Part shown: piece after piece, positions 1-11,092 of the stretch
Layout: the number at the start of each line of letters is the position of its first letter
Position numbering within the stretch: position 1 is the first letter of the stretch
NCBI RefSeq assembly: GCF_029227915.1
Contig: NC_079877.1
Span: 35,057,851 to 35,121,850, forward strand
Source: Hydractinia symbiolongicarpus
Taxonomy: Eukaryota > Cnidaria > Hydrozoa > Anthoathecata > Hydractiniidae
Reading direction: 5' to 3'
DNA length: 64,000 nucleotides
Program-made: the position numbers and the translations under genes
The notes under the pieces: model-generated
The model's input: the letters and a program-made list of their open reading frames with translations, nothing else
Databases searched by the model: none
Told to the model about the DNA's origin: nothing

Positions 1-790
1 AATCGCGGGTTTTCGTTTGCCGGCGATTACACTTCTTTTATTCAGCGTCTCATCAAAAATGAAAACATTTTTAAAAACTACAAGTCTCGTGCGTTTTAGT
101 GGTGAAATGATAATTTAAAATATCGTTCTGGAAATGAGTTTACTCCCTGGTACTTTCTTGTATACTTTTGACTATACGGGCCGAGTCCGGGATTTACGGG
201 AAATCGCAGGTTTTCGTTTGCCGGCGATTAAACTTCTTTTATTCAGGGTCTCATCAAAAATGAAAACATTTTTGAAAACTACAAGTCTCATGCGTTTTAG
301 TGGTGAAAAAATAATTTAAAAAATCGTTCGGGAAATGAGTTTACACCCTGGGTACTATCTTTGTATACTTTTGACTATACGGGCCGAGTCCGGGATTTAC
401 GGGAAATCGCAGGTTTTCGTTTGCCGGCGATTAAACTTCTTTTATTCAGCGTCTCATCAAAAATGAAAACATTTTGAAAACTACAAGTCTCATGGGCTTT
501 AGTGGTGAAATAATAATTTAAAAAATCGTTCGGGAAATGAGTATACACCCTGGGTACTTTCTTTGTATACTTTTGAATATTCGGGCCGAGTCCGGGATTT
601 ACGGGAAATCGCAGGTTTTCGTTTGCCGGCGATTAAACTTCTTTCATTCAGCGTCTCATCATAAATGAAAACATTTTTGAAAACTACAAGTCTCATGCGT
701 TTTAGTGGTGAAAAAATAATTTAAAAAATCGTTCGAGAAATGAGTTTACTCCCTAGGTACTTTCTTTATATACTTTTGATTATACGGGCT

Positions 791-2210
791 GAGTCGGGGG
801 TTTACGGGAAATCGCGGGATTTCGTTTGCCGGCGATTAAACCTCTTTTATTAAGCGTCTCATCAAAAATGAAGACATTTTTGAAAACTGCAAGTCTCATG
901 CGTTTTAGTGGTGAAAAGATAATTTAAAAAATCGTTTTGGAAATGAGTTTACTCACAGGGTACTTATTTTGTATACATTCGACTATACGGGCCAAGCACG
1001 GGATTTACGGGGAATCGCGGGTTTTCGTTTGCCGGCGATTAAACCACTTTCATTAAGCGTCTCATCAAAAATGAAAACATTTCTGAAAACTACAAGTCTC
1101 ATGCGTTTTAGTGGTGAAAAAATAATTTAAAAATTCGTTCGGGAAATGCGTTTACTCACTGGGTACTTTCCTTGTATACTTTTGACTATACGGGCTGAGT
1201 CCGGGATTTACGGGAAATCGCGGGTTTTCGTTTGCCGCCGATTAAACTTCTTTTATTCAGCGTCTCATCAAAAATGAAAACATTTTTAAAAACTACAAGT
1301 CTCATGGGCTTTAGTGGTGAAATAATAACTTAAAAAATCGTTTGGGAAATGAGTTTACTCCCTGGTACTTTCTTTGTATACTTTTCACTATACGGGCCGA
1401 GTCCGGGATTTACGGGAAATCGCAGGTTTTCGTTTGCCGGCGATTAAACTTCTTTTATTCAGGGTCTCATCAAAAATGAAAACATTTTTGAAAACTACAA
1501 GTCTCATGCGTTTTAGTGGTGAAAAAATAATTTAAAAAATCGTTCGAGAAATGAGTTTACACCCTGGGTACTATCTTTGTATACTTTTGACTATACGGGC
1601 CGAGTCCGGGATTTACGGGAAATCGCAGGTTTTCGTTTGCCGGCGATTAAACTTCTTTTATTCAGCGTCTCATCAAAAATGAAAACATTTTTGAAAACTA
1701 CAAGTCTCATGCGTTTTAGTGGTGAAAAAATAATTTAAAAATTCGTTCGGGAAATGAGTTTACTCACTGGGTACTTTCCTTGTATATTTTTGACTATACG
1801 GGCCGAGTCCGGGATTTACGGGAAATCGCGGGTTTTCGTTTGCCGGCGATTAAACTTCTTTTATTCAGCGTCTCATCAAAAATGAAAACATTTACAAACA
1901 CTACAAGTCTCATGGGCTTTAGTGGTGAAATAATAATTTAAAAAATCGTTCGGGAAATGAGTATACACCCTGGGTACTTTCTTTGTATACTTTTGAATAT
2001 TCGGGCCGAGTCCGGGATTTACGGGAAATCGCAGGTTTTCGTTTGCCGGCGATTAAATTTCTTTCATTCAGCGTCTCATCAAAAATGAAAACATTTTTGA
2101 AAACTACAAGTCTCATGCGTTTTAGTGGTGAAAAAATAATTTAAAAAATCGTTCGAGAAATGAGTTTACTCCCTAGGTACTTTCTTTGTATACTTTTGAT
2201 TATACGGGCT
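791..2210. repeat. 7-mer HOR unit, 1,420 bp
   Basis: This unit runs between successive GAGTCGGGGG markers and equals seven monomers, one of them the 202-bp CCTGGTAC form. Its body is repeated 2,190 bp downstream: CCTCTTTTATTAAGCGTCTC at 841 matches 3031, and the CTCACTGGG / CTTGTATAC block at 1151 matches 3341. Differences between the copies are scattered single bases. Confidence 0.85.
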
Positions 2211-4400
2211 GAGTCGGGGGTTTACGGGAACTGTCGGGTTTTAGTTTGCCGGCGATTAAACTTCTTTTATTCAGCGTCTCATCAAAAATGAAAACATTTT
2301 TAAAAACTACAAATCTCATGGGCTTTAGTGGTGAAATAATAATTTAAAAAATCGTTCGGGAAATGAGTTTACACCCTGGGTACTTTCTTTGTATACTTTT
2401 GACTATACGGGCCGACTCCGGGATTTACGGGAAATCGCAGGTTTTCGTTTGCCGGCGATTAAACTTCTTTCATTCAGCGTCTCATCAAAAATGAAAACAT
2501 TTCTGAAAACTACAAGTCTCATGGGCTTTAGTGGTGAAATAATAATTTAAAAAATCGTTTGGGAAATTAGTTTACTCCCTGGGTACTTTCTTTGTATACT
2601 TTTGACTATACGGGCCGAGTCCGGGATTCACGGGAAATCGCAGGTTTTCGTTTGGCGGCGATTAAACTTCTTTTATTTAGCGTCTCATCAAAAATGAAAA
2701 CATTTTTGAAAACTAAAAGTCTCATGCGTTTTAGTGGTGAAAAAATGAATTAAAAAATCGTTCGGGAAATGAGGGCCAAGCCAGGGATTTACGGGAAATC
2801 GCGGGGTTTCGTTTGCCGGCGATTAAACCTCTTTCATTAAGCGTCTTTTCAAAAATGAAAACATTTTTGAAAACTGCAAGTCTCATACGTTTTAGTGGTG
2901 AAAAAATAATTTAAAAAATCGTTCGGGAAATGAGTTTACTCCCTGGGTACTTTCTTTGTATACATTCGACTATACGGGCCAAGCCCGGGATTTACGGGAA
3001 ATCGCGGGATTTCGTTTGCCGGCGATTAAACCTCTTTTATTAAGCGTCTCATCAAAAATGAAGACATTTTTGAAAACTGCAAGTCTCATGCGTTTTAATG
3101 GTGAAAAGATAATTTAAAAAATCGTTTTGGAAATGAGTTTACTCACAGGGTACTTATTTTGTATACATTCGACTATACGGGCCAAGCACGGGATTTACGG
3201 GAAATCACGGGTTTTCGTTTGCCGGCGATTAAACCACTTTCATTAAGCGTCTCATCAAAAATGAAAACATTTCTGAAAACTACAAGTCTCATGCGTTTTA
3301 GTGGTGAAAAAATAATTTAAAAATTCGTTCGGGAAATGAGTTTACTCACTGGGTACTTTCCTTGTATACTTTTGACTATACGGGCTGAGTCCGGGATTTA
3401 CGGGAAATCGCGGGTTTTCGTTTGCCGCCGATTAAACTTCTTTTATTCAGCGTCTCATCAAAAATGAAAACATTTTTAAAAACTACAAGTCTCATGGGCT
3501 TTAGTGGTGAAATAATAACTTAAAAAATCGTTTGGGAAATGAGTTTACTCCCTGGTACTTTCTTTGTATACTTTTGACTATACGGGCCGAGTCCGGGAAT
3601 TACGGGAAATCGCAGGTTTTCGTTTGCCGGCGATTAAACTTCTTTTATTCACGGTCTCATCAAAAATGAAAACATTTTTGAAAACTACAAGTCTCATGCG
3701 TTTTAGTGGTGAAAAAATAATTTAAAAAATCGTTCGGGAAATGAGTTTACACCCTGGGTACTATCTTTGTATACTTTTGACTATACGGGCCGAGTCCGGG
3801 ATTTACGGGAAACCGCAGGTTTTCGTTTGCCGGCGATTAAACTTCTTTTATTCAGCGTCTCATCAAAAATGAAAACATTTTTGAAAACTACAAGTCTCAT
3901 GCGTTTTAGTGGTGAAAAAATAATTTAAAAATTCGTTCGGGAAATGAGTTTACTTACTGGGTACTTTCCTTGTATATTTTTGACTATACGGGCCGAGTCC
4001 GGGATTTACGGGAAATCGCGGGTTTTCGTTTGCCGGCGATTAAACTTCTTTTATTCAGCGTCTCATCAAAAATGAAAACATTTATAAACACTACAAGTCT
4101 CATGGGCTTTAGTGGTGAAATAATAATTTAAAAAATCGTTCGGGAAATGAGTATACACCCTGGGTACTTTCTTTGTATACTTTTGAATATTCGGGCCGAG
4201 TCCGGGATTTACGGGAAATCGCAGGTTTTCGTTTGCCGGCGATTAAACTTCTTTCATTCAGCGTCTCATCAAAAATGAAAACATTTTTGAAAACTACAAG
4301 TCTCATGCGTTTTAGTGGTGAAAAAATAATTTAAAAAATCGTTCGAGAAATGAGTTTACTCCCTAGGTACTTTCTTTGTATACTTTTGATTATACGGGCT
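2211..4400. repeat. Expanded HOR unit, 2,190 bp
   Basis: This is the 7-mer unit with an extra block of about 770 bp at roughly 2,220-2,990, equal to three full monomers plus one 161-bp monomer. The remainder (about 2,990-4,400) lines up with 800-2,210 at an offset of 2,190 bp and with the next unit at 1,420 bp. It shows that the shortened monomer entered this domain as part of a multi-monomer block. Confidence 0.82.
2654..2814. repeat. Shortened 161-bp monomer 1 (lacks dyad II)
   Basis: The unit between GGCGGCGATT at 2654 and the next GCCGGCG at 2815 is 161 bp. The sequence passes from GAAATGAG straight to GGCCAAGCC, a loss of 42 bp equal to monomer positions 121-162. This removes CCCTGGGTAC and all of dyad II. 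The junction has about one base of shared sequence. The monomer carries the AAATGAATT variant just upstream and CGGGGTTTCG downstream, as do the other shortened copies or close versions of them. Confidence 0.92.
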
Positions 4401-5212
4401 GAGTCGGGGGTTTACGGGAAATCGCGGGATTTCGTTTGCCGGCGATTAAACCTCTTTTATTAAGCGTCTCATCAAAAATGAAGACATTTTTGAAAACTGC
4501 AAGTCTCATGCGTTTTAGTGGTGAAAAGATAATTTAAAAAATCGTTTTGGAAATGAGTTTACTCACAGGGTACTTATTTTGTATACATTCGACTATACGG
4601 GCCAAGCACGGGATTTACGGGAAATCGCGGGTTTTCGTTTGCCGGCGATTAAACCACTTTCATTAAGCGTCTCATCAAAAATGAAAACATTTCTGAAAAC
4701 TACAAGTCTCATGCGTTTTAGTGGTGAAAAAATAATTTAAAAATTCGTTCGGGAAATGAGTTTACTCACTGGGTACTTTCCTTGTATATTTTTGACTATA
4801 CGGGCCGAGTCCGGGATTTACGGGAAATCGCGGGTTTTCGTTTGCCGGCGATTAAACTTCTTTTATTCAGCGTCTCATCAAAAATGAAAACATTTATAAA
4901 CACTACAAGTCTCATGGGCTTTAGTGGTGAAATAATAATTTAAAAAATCGTTCGGGAAATGAGTATACACCCTGGGTACTTTCTTTGTATACTTTTGAAT
5001 ATTCGGGCCGAGTCCGGGATTTACGGGAAATCGCAGGTTTTCGTTTGCCGGCGATTAAACTTCTTTCATTCAGCGTCTCATCAAAAATGAAAACATTTTT
5101 GAAAACTACAAGTCTCATGCGTTTTAGTGGTGAAAAAATAATTTAAAAAATCGTTCGAGAAATGAGTTTACTCCCTAGGTACTTTCTTTGTATACTTTTG
5201 ATTATACGGGCT
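4401..5212. repeat. Contracted HOR unit, 812 bp (4-mer)
   Basis: The distance between GAGTCGGGGG markers is exactly four monomers. The monomers retained match the start and end of the neighbouring 7-mer, so three internal monomers (those with CTGAGTCCGGG, CCTGGTAC and ACTATCTTTG) are missing. This fits an unequal exchange between out-of-register monomers. Confidence 0.8.
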
Positions 5213-6017
5213 GAGTCGGGGGTTTACGGGAAATCGCGGGATTTCGTTTGCCGGCGATTAAACCTCTTTTATTAAGCGTCTCATCAAAAATGAAAACATT
5301 TCTGAAAACTACTAGTCTCATGCGTTTTAGTGGTGAAAAAATAATTTAAAAATTCGTTCGGGAAATGAGTTTACTCACTGGGTACTTTCCTTGTATACTT
5401 TTGACTATACGGGCTGAGTCCGGGATTTACGGGAAATCGCGGGTTTTCGTTTGCCGCCGATTAAACTTCTTTTATTCAGCGTCTCATCAAAAATGAAAAC
5501 ATTTTTAAAAACTACAAGTCTCATGGGCTTTAGTGGTGAAATAATAACTTAAAAAATCGTTTGGGAAATGAGTTTACTCCCTGGTACTTTCTTTGTATAC
5601 TTTTGACTATACGGGCCGAGTCCGGGATTTACGGGAAATCGCAGGTTTTCGTTTGCCGGCGATTAAACTTCTTTTATTCAGGGTCTCATCAAAAATGAAA
5701 ACATTTTTGAAAACTACAAGTCTCATGCGTTTTAGTGGTGAAAAAATAATTTAAAAAATCGTTCGAGAAATGAGTTTACACCCTGGGTACTATCTTTGTA
5801 TACTTTTGACTATACGGGCCGAGTCCGGGATTTACGGGAAATCGCAGGTTTTCGTTTGCCGGCGATTAAACTTCTTTTATTCAGCGTCTCATCAAAAATG
5901 AAAACATTTTTGAAAACTACAAGTCTCATGCGTTTTAGTGGTGAAAAAATAATTTAAAAATTCGTTCGGGAAATGAGTTTACTCACTGGGTACTTTCCTT
6001 GTATATTTTTGACTATA

Positions 6018-6051
6018 CGGGCCGAGTCCGGGATTTACGGGAAATCGCGGG
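6018..6051 (+). other. Four CGGG motifs at about 10-bp spacing
   Basis: CGGG occurs at 6018, 6029, 6038 and 6048, giving spacings of 11, 9 and 10 bp, close to one DNA turn. The series lies at monomer positions 161-194 and recurs along the array. Subtypes lose single members: CGCAGG removes the fourth, GTCTGGG removes the second. A fifth CGGG sits at monomer position 110 in the TTCGGG form. The motifs would face one side of the helix, which could suit a multi-finger protein or nucleosome rotational setting; this is only a pattern. Confidence 0.6.
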
Positions 6052-7900
6052 TTTTCATTTGCCGGCGATTAAACTTCTTTTATTCAGCGTCTCATCAAAA
6101 ATGAAAACATTTATAAACACTACAAGTCTCATGGGCTTTAGTGGTGAAATAATAATTTAAAAAATCGTTCGGGAAATGAGTATACACCCTGGGTACTTTC
6201 TTTGTATACTTTTGAATATTCGGGCCGAGTCCGGGATTTACGGGAAATCGCAGGTTTTCGTTTGCCGGCGATTAAACTTCTTTTATTCAGCGTCTCATCA
6301 AAAATGAAAACATTTTTAAAAACTACAAGTCTCATGGGCTTTAGTGGTGAAATAATAACTTAAAAAATCGTTTGGGAAATGAGTTTACTCCCTGGTACTT
6401 TCTTTGTATACTTTTGACTATACGGGCCGAGTCCGGGATTTACGGGAAATCGCAGGTTTTCGTTTGCCGGCGATTAAACTTCTTTTATTCAGGGTCTCAT
6501 CAAAAATGAAAACATTTTTGAAAACTACAAGTCTCATGCGTTTTAGTGGTGAAAAAATAATTTAAAAAATCGTTCGAGAAATGAGTTTACACCCTGGGTA
6601 CTATCTTTGTATACTTTTGACTATACGGGCCGAGTCCGGGATTTACGGGAAATCGCAGGTTTTCGTTTGCCGGCGATTAAACTTCTTTTATTCAGCCTCT
6701 CATCAAAAATGAAAACATTTTTGAAAACTACAAGTCTCATGCGTTTTAGTGGTGAAAAAATAATTTAAAAATTCGTTCGGGAAATGAGTTTACTCCCTGG
6801 GTACTTTCTTTGTATACTTTTGACTATACGGGCCGAGTCCGGGAGTTACGGGAAGTCGCGGGTTTTCGTTTGCCGGCGATTAAACTTCTTTTATTCAGCG
6901 TCTCATCAAAAATGAAAACATTTTTAAAAACTACAAGTCTCATGCGTTTTAGCGGTGAAAAAATAATTTAAAAAATCGTTCGGGAAATGAGTTTACTCCC
7001 TGGGTACTTTCTTTGTATACTTTTGAATATTCGGGCCGAGTCCGGGATTTACGGGAAATCGCAGGTTTTCGTTTGCCGGCGATTAAACCTCTTTTATTAA
7101 GCGTCTCATCAAAAATAAAGACATTTTTGAAAACTGCAAGTTTCATGCGTTTTAGTGGTGAAAAGATAATTTAAAAAATCGTTTTGGAAATGAGTTTACT
7201 CACAGGGTACTTTCTTTGTATACATTCGACTATACGGGCCAAGCACGGGATTTACGGGAAATCGCGGGTTTTCGTTTGCCGGCGATTAAACCACTTTTAT
7301 TAAGCGTCTCATCAAAAATGAAAACATTTCTGAAAACTACAAGTCTCATGCGTTTTAGTGGTGAAAAAATAATTTAAAAATTCTTTCGGGAAATGAGTTT
7401 ACTCACTGGGTACTTTCCTTGTATACTTTTGACTATACGGGCTGAGTCCGGGATTTAAGGGGAAATCGCGGGTTTTTGTTTGCCGGCGATTAAACTTCTT
7501 TTATTCAGCGTCTCATCAAAAATGAAAACATTTTTAAAAACTACAAGTCTCATGGGCTTTCGTGGTGAAATAATAACTTAAAAAATCGTTTGGGAAATGA
7601 GTTTACTCCCTGGTACTTTCTTTGTATACTTTTGACTATACGGGCCGAGTCCGGGATTTACGGGAAATCGCAGATTTTCGTTTGCCGGCGATTAAACTTC
7701 TTTTATTCAGGGTCTCATCAAATATGAAAACATTTTTGAAAACTGCAAGTCTCATGTGTTTTAGTGGTGAAAAAATAATTTAAAAAATCGTTCGGGAAAT
7801 GAGTTTACACCCTGGGTACTATCTTTGTGTACTTTTGACTATACGGGCCGAGTCCGGGATTTACGGGAAATCGCAGGTTTTCGTTTGCCGGCGATTAAAC

Positions 7901-10274
7901 TTCTTTTATTCAGCGTCTCATCAAAAATGAAAACATTTTTAAAAACTACAAGTCTCATGCGTTTTAGTGGTGAAAAAATAATTTAAAAAATCGTTCGGGA
8001 AATAAGTTTACACCCTGGGTACTATCTTTGTATACTTTTGACTATACGGGCCGAGTCCGGGATTTACGGAAACTCGCAGGTTTTCGTTTGCCGGCGATTA
8101 AACTTCTTTTATTCAGCGTCTCATCAAAAATGAAAACATTTTTAAAAACTACAAGTCTCATGCGTTTTAGTGGTGAAAAAATAATTTAGAAATTCGTTCG
8201 GGAAATGAGTTTACTCATTGGGTACTTTCCTTGTATACTTTTGACTAAACGGACCGAGTCCAGGATTTACCGGAAATCGCGGGTTTTCGTTTGCCGGCGA
8301 TTAAACTTCTTTTATTCAGCGTCTCATCAAAAATGAAAACATTTTTAAAAACTACAAGTCTCATGGGCTTTAGTGGTGAAATAATAATTTAAAAAATCGT
8401 TCGGGAAATGAGTTTACTCCCTGGGTAATTTCTTTGTATACTTTTGACTATACGGGCCGAGTCCGGGATTTACGGGAAATCGCATATTTTCGTTTGCCGG
8501 CGATTAAACTTCTTTTATTCAGCGTCTCATCAAAAATGAAAACATTTTTAAAAACTACAAGTCGCATGGGCTTTAGTGGTGAAATAATAATTTAAAAAAT
8601 TGTTTGGGAAATGAGTTTACTCCCTGGGTACTTTCTTTGTATACTTTTGACTATACGGGCCGAGTCCGGGATTTACGGGAAATCGCAGGTTTTCGTTTGC
8701 AGGCGATTAAACTTCTTTTATTCAGTGTCTCATCAAAAATGAAAACATTTTTGAAAACTACAAGTCTCATGCGTTTTAGTGGTAAAAAGATAATTTAAAA
8801 AATCGTTTTGGAAATAAGTTTACTCACAGGGTACTTTCTTTGTATACATTCGACTATACGGGCCAAGCCCGGGATTTACGGGAAATCGCGGGTTTTCGTT
8901 TGCCGGCGATTAAACCACTTTCATTAAGCGTCTCATCAAAAATGAAAACATTTCTGAAAACCACATGTCTCATGCGTTTTAGTGGTGAAAAAATAATTTA
9001 AAAAATCGTGCGGGAAATGAATTTACTCCCTGGGTACTTTCTTTGTATACTTTTGACTATATGGGCCGAGTCCGGGAGTTACGGGAAGTAGCGGGTTTTC
9101 GTTTGCCGGCGATTAAACTTCTTTTGTTCAGCGTCTCATCAAAAATGAAAACATTTTTAAAAACTACAAGTCTCATGCGTTTTAGCGGTGAAAAAATAAT
9201 TTAAAAAATCGTTCGGCAAATGAGTTTACTCCCTGGGTACTTTCTTTGTATACTTTTTATTATACGGGCCGAGTCCGGGGTTTACGGGAAATGGCGGGTT
9301 TTTGTTTGCCGGTGATTAAACTTCTTTTATTCAGCGTCTCATCAAAAATGAAAACATTTTTGAAAACTACAAGTCTCATGTGCTTTAGTGGTGAAATAAT
9401 AATTTAAAAAATCGTTCTGGAAATGAGTTTACACCCTGGGTACTATCTTTGTATACTTTTGACTATACGGGCCGAGTCCGGGATTTACGTTAAATCGCGG
9501 GTTTCCGTTTGCCGGCGATTAAACTTCTTTTATTCAACGTTTCATCAAAAATGAAAACAGTTTTGAAAACTACAAGTCTCATGCGTTTTAGTGGTGAAAA
9601 AATAATTTAAAAAATCGTTCGGGAAATGAGTTTACTCCGTGGGTACTTTCTTTGTAAACTTTTGATTATACGGGCCGAATCCGGGGTTTACGGGAAATGG
9701 CGGGTTTTCGTTTGCCGGTGATTAAACTTCTTTTATTCAGCGTCTCATCAAAAATGGAAACATTTTTGAAAACTACAAGTCTCATGCGTTTTAGTGGTGA
9801 AAAAATAATATAAAAAATCGTTAGGGAAATGAGTTTACTCCCTGGGTACTTTCTTTGTATACTTTTGACTATACGGGCCAAGCCCGGGATTTACGGAAAA
9901 TCGCGGGTTTTCGTTTGCCGGTGATTAAACTTCTTTTATTCAGCGTCTCATCAAAAATGAAAACATTTTTGAAAACTACAAGTCTCATGGGTTTTAGTGG
10001 TGAAAAAATAATATGAGAAATCGTTCGGGAAATGAGTTTACACCCTGGGTACTATCTTTGTATACTTTTGACTATACGGGCCGAGTCTGGGATTTACGGG
10101 AAATCGCGGGTTTTCGTTTGCCGGCGATTAAACTTCTTTTATTCAACGTCTCATCAAAAATGAAAACATTTTTGAAAACTACAAGTCTCATGCGTTTTAG
10201 TGGTGAAAAAATAATTTAAAAAATCATTCGGTAAATGAGTTTACTCCCTGGGTACTTTCTTTGTATACTTTTGA
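7901..10274. repeat. Irregular satellite stretch between domains A and B
   Basis: Monomers stay 203 bp long but I cannot find a repeated multi-monomer unit here. It mixes forms seen in domain A (GCAGG, ACTATCTTTG) with forms typical of domain B (GATTATACGGGCCGAGTCCGGGG with ATGGCGGG, and AATAATATAAAAAATCG, first at about 9803). It probably marks a zone where the two HOR families recombined. No gene or inserted element is present. Confidence 0.75.
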
Positions 10275-10965
10275 TTATACGGGCCGAGTCCGGGGTTTAC
10301 GGGAAATATCGGGTTTTCGTTTGCCGGTGATTAAACTTCTTTTATTCAGCGTCTCATCAAAAATGAAATCATTTTTGAAAACTACAAGTCTCATGCGTTT
10401 TAGTGGTGAAAAAATAATATAAAAAATCGTTCGGGAAATGAATTTACTCCCTGGGTACTTTCTTTGTATACTTTTGACTATACGGGCCAAGCCCGGGATT
10501 TACGGGAAATCGCGGGTTTTCGTTTGCCGCTGATTAAACTTCTTTTATTCAGCGTCTCATCAAAAATGAAAACATTTTTGAAAACTACAAGTCTCATGCG
10601 TTTTAGTGGTGAAAAAATAATATAAAAAATCGTCAGGGAAATGAGTTTACTCCCTGGGTACTTTCTTTGTATACTTTTGACTATACGGGCCAAGCCCGGG
10701 ATTTACGGAAAATCGCGGGTTTTCGTTTGCCGGTGATTAAACTTCTTTTACTCAGCGTCTCATCAAAAATGAAAACATTTTTGAAAACTACAAGTCTCAT
10801 GCGTTTTAGTGGTGAAAAAATAATATGAGAAATCGTTCATGAAATGAGTTTACACCCTGGGTACTATCTTTGTATACTTTTGACTATACGGGCCGAGTCT
10901 GGGATTTACGGGAAATCGCGGGTTTTCGTTTGCCGGCGATTAAACTTCTTTTATTCAACGTCTCA

Positions 10966-10987
10966 TCAAAAATGAAAACATTTTTGA
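10966..10987. other. Dyad I: perfect 9-bp inverted repeat
   Basis: TCAAAAATG and its exact reverse complement CATTTTTGA are separated by four A residues, so the strand can fold into a 9-bp stem with a 4-nt loop. The element recurs once per monomer at positions 35-56. Subtypes differ: copies reading CATTTTTAAAA keep a 7-bp stem, copies reading CATTTCTGA have one internal mismatch, and a few copies with ATGAAACATT lose one loop A. Whether it acts as a cruciform, a protein site or only a by-product of A/T-richness cannot be told from sequence. Confidence 0.85.
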
Positions 10988-11017
10988 AAACTACAAGTCT
11001 CATGCGTTTTAGTGGTG

Positions 11018-11036
11018 AAAAAATAATTTAAAAAAT
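11018..11036. other. 19-bp A/T-only tract of the monomer
   Basis: This run has no G or C and sits at monomer positions 87-105, between GTGGTG and the TCGTTCGGG-like block. The same stretch is where subtypes vary most: AAAAAATAATTT, AAATAATAATTT, AAAAGATAATTT, AAAAAATAATAT and AAAAAATGAATT forms all occur and serve as markers of higher-order repeat phase. Rigid A-tracts of this kind often disfavour nucleosomes, so it may be a linker or easily melted segment; that is inference. Confidence 0.7.
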
Positions 11037-11074
11037 CATTCGGTAAATGAGTTTACTCCCTGGGTACTTTCTTT

Positions 11075-11092
11075 GTATACTTTTGATTATAC
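11075..11092. other. Dyad II: GTATA / TATAC inverted repeat
   Basis: GTATA and its reverse complement TATAC flank an 8-nt centre. The arms are kept in most subtypes while the centre varies (CTTTTGAC, CTTTTGAT, CATTCGAC, CTTTTTAC). Exceptions are copies reading TTATAC (left arm hit), GTATAT, ATACCGG and ATACAGG (flank changes), and GTATAAACTTGAC at 46501 and 50916. The whole element is absent from the five shortened monomers. Arm conservation against a changing centre could mean a binding site for a dimeric protein, but chance homogenisation explains it too. Confidence 0.65.

Larger units (their letters stand above)
1..7900. repeat. HOR domain A: 7-mer (about 1,420 bp) family
   Basis: Markers recur at whole-monomer distances. 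GAGTCGGGGG is at 791, 2211, 4401 and 5213 (steps 1,420; 2,190; 812). A 202-bp subtype with CCTGGTAC in place of CCTGGGTAC lies at about 147, 1362, 3552, 5581, 6392 and 7610; I noted it only in this part of the window. The basic unit is seven monomers (7 x 203 - 1). The 2,190-bp step is the same unit plus a four-monomer insertion that includes the first 161-bp monomer; the 812-bp step is a unit lacking three monomers. Other subtypes here carry CTGCAAG, AAGACATTTT and GTATACATTCGAC. Confidence 0.88.
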
